43,629 nt of DNA from CAZLMW01 sp964560875 (GTDB lineage: Bacteria; Myxococcota_A; UBA9042), in contig CAZLMW010000062.1 of NCBI GenBank assembly GCA_964560875.1, positions 1 to 43,629 of the forward strand. The letters are read 5' to 3'. The position numbers were made by a program, and so were the translations under genes. Below, piece by piece: positions 25,474 through 30,830 of the stretch; the first letter of the stretch is position 1, and each line of letters begins with the position of its first letter. The notes under the pieces are model-generated. The model did not search any database and had not been told where the DNA came from. It saw nothing but the letters and a program-made list of their open reading frames with translations.

Positions 25474-25857
25474 TTACTCCCACTCGAGGGCGCCGCGACG
25501 CCAGACGTAGACCAAGCCGGCCGACAGGATGCCGACGAAGATGAACATCTCGGCCATCGTGAGCCAGCCGACGCCGGGTTCGACGATCATTTCACGGTAC
25601 AGGCTCGCCCACGGGTACATGAAGACGGCCTCGATATCGAAGACGATGAAGAAGATCGCGACGAGGTAGAACTTCACGTTGAAGCGCTGCCGGGCGCTCC
25701 CGATGGGGTCGGACCCGCACTCGAATGCCGCGTCCTTGACCGGTGTCGAAACCCGCGGGCCGAGCGCTCGGTTGATGAGCAGGATCGCCACCCCAACGAC
25801 CGTGACCAACGCGAGGATCACGATAACGGGCAGATACTGCAGCTGGCTGCCGATCAT
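25474..25857 (-). CDS. nuoA: NADH-quinone oxidoreductase subunit A
   Basis: The protein has 127 residues and three membrane segments. The conserved loop between spans one and two is present (FECGSDPIGSARQRFNVKFY), followed by the second span (LVAIFFIVFDIEAVFMYPWA) and the third (MFIFVGILSAGLVYVWRRGALEW). ATG 25857 was chosen: it has GGAG upstream and gives the usual family start, while the longer frame to 25989 covers the promoter region. It is the first gene of the operon. Only three bases separate it from nuoC, so nuoB is truly absent here. Confidence 0.96.
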   Translation of the reverse strand: MIGSQLQYLPVIVILALVTVVGVAILLINRALGPRVSTPVKDAAFECGSDPIGSARQRFNVKFYLVAIFFIVFDIEAVFMYPWASLYREMIVEPGVGWLTMAEMFIFVGILSAGLVYVWRRGALEWE

Positions 25858-25899
25858 AGAGCTGTCTCCGGTTCGCGGTTGCCGCGGTCGCGCTGGGCT

Positions 25900-25913
25900 C
25901 CCGATGTATCGGG
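25900..25913. promoter_or_regulatory. Palindrome CCCGAT-GT-ATCGGG upstream of nuoA
   Basis: A perfect 6+6 palindrome with a 2-bp spacer lies 43 bp upstream of the nuoA start. The same half-sites with the same spacing recur at 26027-26040 in the same divergent intergenic region. Two matching palindromes between divergent genes suggest operators for one dimeric regulator. The regulator is not known. Confidence 0.45.
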
Positions 25914-26026
25914 TGGCGGCTGCAAAACACAGCATCAGGCCGCGCGCGCGAGGCTGCCGGGGTCTAACCCTGCGCGGGTTTTGAGTCAAGGCGACGGGCC
26001 TGCCGACTGCTGCGGGGACAGATCGC

Positions 26027-26040
26027 CCCGATCGATCGGG
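26027..26040. promoter_or_regulatory. Palindrome CCCGAT-CG-ATCGGG upstream of the spike gene
   Basis: This is the second copy of the CCCGAT-N2-ATCGGG palindrome, extended to 16 bp by flanking C and G (26026-26041). It lies 75 bp upstream of the spike-protein start and 127 bp from the first copy. It may be an operator shared by nuoA and the spike gene, or a hairpin. Confidence 0.45.
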
Positions 26041-26115
26041 GGGTGAGACACAACCGTCGTTGCGATCGCTTGGGCGCGTGGATAGGCTCGTCGTGCACTA
26101 CCCGTGGGGTGAATC

Positions 26116-26946
26116 ATGATCCTTGGACCACAGTCGCGTGACCCGTTCAAAATCAACGGTGTCGTCATCGGCATCGTCATCGACAACAAGGATCCCGACG
26201 GTCACTACCGCGTGAAGGTGAAATACCCGTGGGTCTTGGAGTCGGGCGACTACGCGTCGGGCGAAAAGGACGACGAGGATTTCATCAGCACCTGGTGCCG
26301 CATGACGACCCTGTTCGCCGGCGGTAAAGACACCAGCAAGAGCCGCGGTTCGTTCTTCCTGCCCGAAGTCGACGACGAGGTCCTGATCGCGTTCGAGCAT
26401 GGCGATCTGCGCCGGCCGTACATCATCGGCGCGTTGTGGAACGGCGAAGACAAGCCGATCGACAGCAACAACGACCAGGGCGGCAAGAACAACTTCCGCA
26501 GCATCGTCAGCCGCAGCGGCCACGTGATTCAGTTCGTCGACGACAACGAAGGCGCCGACGAGATCATCATCCAGACGCTGTCGGACGCCAACAACGACGG
26601 CAGCGGTGACTTCACTCGCAAGGACCCGCACGAGCGCTCCGGCCACTTCATCCGCCTCACCCACGGCGGCGACAAGGGCAAGCGGGTCGAGATCTACGAC
26701 ACGTCGAAGAAGAACTGGATCTACATCCACACCGACGAAAACATGATCGAGATCAACTCGGAGAAGGACATCCACATCAAGGCCAAAGAGACCATCGATG
26801 TGGAGTGCAAGGACTTCAAGCTCAAGGCCGATAAGACGATCAAGGTCGAGTCTGGAACGACGACCGACCACAAGGCTGGTGGCGCGATGACCATCAAGTC
26901 GGATGCCTCGATCAAGGAAAAGGCGCCGGTTATCAACCTGAACTAA
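26116..26946 (+). CDS. Phage baseplate V / VgrG-like spike protein
   Basis: The protein has 276 residues. The N-terminal ~110 residues form the gp5/VgrG-type OB domain (PF04717-like): GVVIGIVIDNKDPDGHYRVKVKYPW, then RGSFFLPEVDDEVLIAFEHG and RRPYIIGALWNGEDKP. The C-terminal part (about 190-276) has short alternating strands such as IHIKAKETIDVECKDFKLKA, as in the triangular beta-helix of spike proteins. Such trimers tip the tube of contractile phage tails, type VI secretion systems and extracellular injection systems. The VgrG gp27-like N-terminal domain is missing, so it is closer to a phage V or eCIS spike than to classical VgrG. No tube, sheath or baseplate gene is adjacent. The nearest possible partner is the DUF2169 gene at 30831. 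Confidence 0.82.
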   Translation: MILGPQSRDPFKINGVVIGIVIDNKDPDGHYRVKVKYPWVLESGDYASGEKDDEDFISTWCRMTTLFAGGKDTSKSRGSFFLPEVDDEVLIAFEHGDLRRPYIIGALWNGEDKPIDSNNDQGGKNNFRSIVSRSGHVIQFVDDNEGADEIIIQTLSDANNDGSGDFTRKDPHERSGHFIRLTHGGDKGKRVEIYDTSKKNWIYIHTDENMIEINSEKDIHIKAKETIDVECKDFKLKADKTIKVESGTTTDHKAGGAMTIKSDASIKEKAPVINLN

Positions 26947-26967
26947 CCCCAATGCCGGTCACTTAAC

Positions 26968-27176
26968 GACCCCGGCTGAAGCCGAGGCCTCAGTTGAGCA
27001 AGCCCTCCTTCGAGGGCTCGGCGTTGCGGTTCGCATGGCGGATTCGGTGCGGCGCATGTCGGTGCACCAGCTGCCGACAAACGTGGGTAAGGCAGCCGCT
27101 GCTGGTGGAGTTCGCCGTGGAGCTGGCGGAGGCGGGCTTGCTCAACTGAGCCCGGGAATTCAGGCCCGGGGCTTCG
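26968..27176. mobile_element. MITE-like palindromic element with inverted ends
   Basis: Each end carries a GC-rich hairpin and then the same 17-mer CTCAGTTGAGCAAGCCC in inverted orientation (26989-27005 and 27134-27150, perfect). The left hairpin is CGGC-TGAA-GCCG (26973-26984); the right one is CCCGGG-AATTCAGG-CCCGGG (27151-27170). A further hairpin AGCCCTC-CTTC-GAGGGCT lies at 27001-27018. The ends thus resemble ~40-bp terminal inverted repeats around ~120 bp of interior. The interior has an open frame (26994-27149) encoding CGACRCTSC, a possible zinc-binding cluster. No transposase gene is present. A non-coding RNA is an alternative reading. Confidence 0.5.
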
Positions 27177-27184
27177 CCTTGCCA

Positions 27185-27226
27185 GCAAACCGCGACTCGC
27201 TAGAACTCGTTCTAACGGGCGTTTGC
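27185..27226. other. Nested hairpin just outside the palindromic element
   Basis: GCAAAC (27185-27190) pairs with GTTTGC (27221-27226), enclosing an inner hairpin TAGAA-CTCG-TTCTA (27201-27214). There is no T-run. It could be a structured RNA segment or part of the neighbouring element. Confidence 0.35.
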
Positions 27227-27356
27227 GGCTCGAAGCGGCATATATAGCTCCCCCCCTGGCAAAACGGCTCTGCGGGCTTCTGTGGGCCCTACAGGGGCAT
27301 ATCGACCAAAAAACGGCCTCCGCGAACGGGGTTGCGACGACTTCCCGCGGCGGACG

Positions 27357-27534
27357 TGGATCGGCCTGTTAGGGTCGGTGCCGCGACTGCAAAAGCGCAG
27401 GCGTGGTCGACGATTTCAGGCTGCAGCGCTTCGACAGCACGCTCGAACACCTGCTCGACATTCAGGGTGGCTGCGAACGCATCAAGAAGACGCCGATGCC
27501 GCGCGGTTACGGGTTTATCGCCGAGCGGCTGATC
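27357..27534 (+). pseudogene. Bestrophin-family (UPF0187) relic
   Basis: The plus strand encodes VVDDFRLQRFDSTLEHLLDI followed by QGGCERIKKTPMPRGYGFIA (27403-27534). The second part carries the bestrophin/UPF0187 signature (QGGCERIxxTPxPxxY). The upstream part (WIGLLGSVPRLQKRR, from 27357) fits the preceding helix but lies in a different frame, so there is a frameshift. The membrane segments that should follow are not readable. Intact members are chloride-channel-like proteins of about 300 residues. This is a short, frameshifted remnant. Confidence 0.55.
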
Positions 27535-27611
27535 GCACAACGAATCGGAGTTGCCCACGGTGCCTGGCGTCGACTCGCGCGGGATCTTGATGTAGCGCCG
27601 ATTGCGGTGGG

Positions 27612-28085
27612 TCAGCCGGCCAACAAGCGCTTGAGGTAGCCCGCGCTCGACCTCGCGACGCGCCCAAACGGGGTGCTGTCTTCGGTCTTCTTGGGCTTTT
27701 CCGCTTTGGACAACAAACGCTTGAGCCGGAGCGCTTGGACGTGTTCGGGCGAGGACTTCAAGCACAGGTCGACCCAGCCGAGGGCGCGCTGCGGTTCACC
27801 GTCCATCCGGTAGGCGTGGGCCAGGTAGTAGGTCGCCTGTGCGTAGTGCGGACCGCCGCGTTCGCGCTGAACAACGCGGTTCCAAAGCGTCTTGGCGGCG
27901 TTGCTTCGGACCTCTTCGGGGTGATTTTCGTTGTTGAACACCGCCCAACCGAGCAGCAATTCAAGCTCGCTCCCGGGCAGGTCAACCTTGGCTTGGCGCA
28001 ACCCATGGATTCGTTTTTCAGCGGCCGGCCAGTCTTGGCGGCTCAATTCATGTGCATGGCGAGCGCCGCTGCTCGACGATGGCAT
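27612..28085 (-). CDS. Small TPR-like protein
   Basis: The protein has 157 residues. Its middle holds two TPR-like helix pairs: residues about 40-75 (LELLLGWAVFNNENHPEEVR) and 80-115 (AQATYYLAHAYRMDGEPQRALGWVDLCLKSSPEHVQALRLKRLL). A basic tail rich in Lys and Arg follows. TPR motifs mediate protein-protein contacts. The shape resembles the C-terminal part of larger myxobacterial TPR proteins, so it may be a truncated relative rather than complete. The ATG at 28085 is 15 bp after the stop of the secreted mosaic gene, on the same strand, which suggests co-transcription. Confidence 0.6.
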   Translation of the reverse strand: MPSSSSGARHAHELSRQDWPAAEKRIHGLRQAKVDLPGSELELLLGWAVFNNENHPEEVRSNAAKTLWNRVVQRERGGPHYAQATYYLAHAYRMDGEPQRALGWVDLCLKSSPEHVQALRLKRLLSKAEKPKKTEDSTPFGRVARSSAGYLKRLLAG

Positions 28086-28100
28086 CTGCGAACCCTCTTT

Positions 28101-30686
28101 CTACTTGTCTTTGGCGTTGTTGGGGAACGAGCGGTTGCCGCCCCAGATGATGCGCAGTGCGCCGTTGCGCCCCGGACCACCGCGGCCGTTGCTGGTGTCG
28201 TAGGCACCACCGCCGCCGCCACCGTATGCGCCGCCGTTGCCGCCGCTGTTGCCCGACCCATGCAAGCCGTTGGTGCCGCCGGAGCCCGCGCCGCCTGCTG
28301 CGCCGTTGCTACTCGAACCCGAGACGCCGCGCTTGCCGGACGCGCCGGCGCCGAGGATGCCCGTGCCGCCGCCGCCGCCTGAGCAGTTGCCGTTGCTTCC
28401 GTCGCCACCGGCGCCGCCGCCGCCCGAGCCGTTTTGTCCGGTCGAACACGCGCTGCCGCCCCTGCCACCGGGGCCGGTGTAACCGCCAGCGCCGCCGCCG
28501 CCCGAGCCACCGCAGCCGTTGGATGTGCTGCTGTCGCCGCCGTTGCCGCCGCCCTTGTTGTAGGGGAACGCGCCGATCTGCGCCTTGCCGCCTTGCACGC
28601 CGCCGCCCGGGTTGGCCGGCCCGCCCTGGCCGCCGTTGGCGCGCATCAGGACCGTCCCACCGCGACGCAACTCCGTGCGTCCGCCTGCCTTGCCGCTGCT
28701 CGAGTGCTGGCCGTTGCCACCGCCTGAACCGACGACAATCGTGAGCGTTTCACCCCCCTTGACGACGATGTCGTTGCCCCACACAAGCGCGCCACCGCCG
28801 CCGCCACGACCGCCAGCCGAGCCGCTCGTGCCGCCACCGCCGCCGCCGCCGCCGCCGATCGCGACCGCGGAAAGCTTCGTAACACCGGCCGGCACCTTGA
28901 AGCTGAAGCTGCCCGGCGAGGTGAACGCCTTCTGCCCGGCGAAGAAGGTGCAGGTGTTGCGGCACCCGTCGAGGTCGTTCTTGTTGCCGTCATCGCAGTC
29001 CTCCCCCGGGTCGACGATCTTGTCGCCACACCGCGGCAGCGAGCAGTCCGTTCGGCACTTGCCCGGCGCGTTCGCGTTCAGCTTTCCGTTGTCGCACTGC
29101 TCGGGGAACTCTTTGATGTTGTTGCCGCACGCCGCGAACATCACCGCGTTCCACTTCTTGCGGCACACCCAGACCTTGTTGTCGGTCGGGTTGATGTACA
29201 TGCGGCCAAACTCGGCGGGCGTACACGGGACGGGATGCTTGGGCGCTGACTGCAGCTGCAATCCGCCGCTGGTGATGAGCTTGCCCTTGGCCTGCAGCTG
29301 GTTGTTCGCCTTGACCACCAGCGAGATCCGCCAGCCGTTGATGGCGCCGTCGATGCCGTTGTCTTTGAACGACGCGTCGGTGACGGTCAGCGTCCAGATG
29401 CCCTTGGCGTTGCCGCCGATCCACTTGTTGAGGTCGCCGCTCACAGGCTTGTTGGGCGCCGGGTAGGTCGCGGCGAGCTTCGTGACCACCTTGCCGTTCT
29501 TCGAAAACAGCACGTACTGACTGCCGTCCGGCCCCCGCAGCCGCACCGTGAGCGAGCCAAACGCCGAGTTCGTGACGTCGATCGACACCGAGATCGCGGT
29601 CACCGTGCCCACATTCGGCACGACGATGTTGCTCGACGCGCCCTTGGGGTTGTTGTCGGGGATCGGGGTCGACTTGTTGTTGGCGAAGACGTGGCTGAAG
29701 TCGGTGCTCAGCAGACCGCCAGAGACCTTGTCCAGCGCGCCGCCGGGGCTCGACACCGCCTTGCACAGCAGCTTGCCGTTGGTATCGATACCGACCACCG
29801 CCTGGCCGTTGGGGCACACACCCGCCGGGATCTTCAAGCCCGTCAGCTTGCTGCCGTCGCCGGTGAAGGACGCCGCGGTCACCGACGCCGCGACGACCGA
29901 CGTAGCCGTGACCTTGCCCGCTCGCAGGCCGCGTTTTCCAAGGTCGAGATCGCCGTCGAAATTCAGCTCGGACACCGACACACAACCGGTGCACTGCAGG
30001 TCCGCGGCGACCTTGGCACTGTCGGCTTTCTTTGCATTGTCGGCGCTCTTTGCATTGTCGGCTTTCTTTGCATTGTCGGCGCTCTTTGCATTGTCGGCGC
30101 TCTTTGCATTGTCGGCGCTCTTGGCGCTGTCGGCCGACTTGGCATGCAGCGCGTCACCACCGGGCTTGTCCGCCTTGGCCCAATCAAACGCGACGTGCTC
30201 GGCCTTGACCGAACCCTTTGTCAGCTTCGCGCCGCCGAGCAGCCCCTTGGCGAGATGCGCTGCCGTCACGCATTCGGTGCAGCTCAGCGCCTGCGCGACC
30301 TCAGCCCGGCGCGCATAGAATGTGGCGTGAATCGGCACACGCGCGAGCTGCGGGTCCTTGCCCACCGCGATGCCGATCCACCCGACCTTGGCGGCGTCGA
30401 GCAGCTTCACATCGAGCGCCTTCTTGCTGCCGATCGAGTGGAAGAATCGCCCCGACTTGACCGAGACAAGCACGAGGTTTTCCCAGACCGGCGCATTGGA
30501 CGTCTTCTCGGTGTACAGCGACACCGTCAGCGCGTAATCGCCGTCGGCGACCGGACCACCAGCAGCGTTTCGCAATGCGCCGTGAAAGCCGATGGTCTTG
30601 GGCACGGCGGCAAAGCTCGGCGCGCTTGCGAGCAGGACCAGCGAAACCGCAGCCAGCAGGGCCGCGCGGTTCAACGTCTTCTTCAT
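28101..30686 (-). CDS. Secreted mosaic protein: P-domain, Cys-rich repeat and glycine-rich domain
   Basis: The protein has 861 residues. A signal peptide ends near SAPSFA (about residue 26). Residues 27-185 include GFHGALRNAAGGPVADGDYALTV, a strand-rich region common before repeat domains. Six to seven SADNAK-type hexapeptide repeats follow (about 186-223). A proprotein-convertase P-domain-like fold lies at about 324-454 (SVSIDVTNSAFGSLTVRLRG, GIWTLTVTDASFKDNGIDGA). A DUF4215/myxobacterial disulfide repeat follows (CGDKIVDPGEDCDDGNKNDL, about 529-582). A long Gly/Ser/Asn-rich domain ends the protein (592-845), starting from GSFSFKVPAGVTKLSAVAIG. ATG 30686 follows an AAGAGG ribosome site; the frame extends farther but antisense to the DUF2169 gene. 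A cell-surface or extracellular structural role is likely. Confidence 0.8.
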   Translation of the reverse strand: MKKTLNRAALLAAVSLVLLASAPSFAAVPKTIGFHGALRNAAGGPVADGDYALTVSLYTEKTSNAPVWENLVLVSVKSGRFFHSIGSKKALDVKLLDAAKVGWIGIAVGKDPQLARVPIHATFYARRAEVAQALSCTECVTAAHLAKGLLGGAKLTKGSVKAEHVAFDWAKADKPGGDALHAKSADSAKSADNAKSADNAKSADNAKKADNAKSADNAKKADSAKVAADLQCTGCVSVSELNFDGDLDLGKRGLRAGKVTATSVVAASVTAASFTGDGSKLTGLKIPAGVCPNGQAVVGIDTNGKLLCKAVSSPGGALDKVSGGLLSTDFSHVFANNKSTPIPDNNPKGASSNIVVPNVGTVTAISVSIDVTNSAFGSLTVRLRGPDGSQYVLFSKNGKVVTKLAATYPAPNKPVSGDLNKWIGGNAKGIWTLTVTDASFKDNGIDGAINGWRISLVVKANNQLQAKGKLITSGGLQLQSAPKHPVPCTPAEFGRMYINPTDNKVWVCRKKWNAVMFAACGNNIKEFPEQCDNGKLNANAPGKCRTDCSLPRCGDKIVDPGEDCDDGNKNDLDGCRNTCTFFAGQKAFTSPGSFSFKVPAGVTKLSAVAIGGGGGGGGGTSGSAGGRGGGGGALVWGNDIVVKGGETLTIVVGSGGGNGQHSSSGKAGGRTELRRGGTVLMRANGGQGGPANPGGGVQGGKAQIGAFPYNKGGGNGGDSSTSNGCGGSGGGGAGGYTGPGGRGGSACSTGQNGSGGGGAGGDGSNGNCSGGGGGTGILGAGASGKRGVSGSSSNGAAGGAGSGGTNGLHGSGNSGGNGGAYGGGGGGAYDTSNGRGGPGRNGALRIIWGGNRSFPNNAKDK
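30019..30132 (-). repeat. 18-bp tandem repeat in the mosaic gene
   Basis: Six to seven 18-bp units alternate between TTTGCATTGTCGGCGCTC and TTTGCATTGTCGGCTTTC (plus strand). They encode the SADNAK/KADNAK hexapeptides. The array is in frame and is not a CRISPR, since it has no spacers. Confidence 0.9.
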
Positions 30687-30830
30687 ATAAGCCTCTTGGG
30701 GGAGCGCGAGCGGGTCTGCAGTATTCCGTTCGCACAGCCGGCGCGCAATCGTTCGACGTCTGCGGCCGCGGTTGTTCCGTTTCAAGCGCCGGCCCTTGCA
30801 TGCCGTGTGCAGCAGGTTGAACATCCCTCC

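Noticed and set aside
27289..27765. Minus-strand frame with a GAF-like stretch (LLDAFAATLNVEQVFERAVEAL)
   Set aside because: It is antisense to the clear bestrophin signature and no GAF core follows.
30019..30132. Regular short repeats that could suggest a CRISPR array
   Set aside because: The units abut without spacers and encode in-frame hexapeptides; the same holds for 12704-12792 and 33205-33345.
29691..30830. N-terminal extension of the DUF2169 frame to 1234 residues
   Set aside because: It is antisense to the signal peptide and repeat region of the mosaic protein; the DUF2169 domain begins right after GTG 30831.
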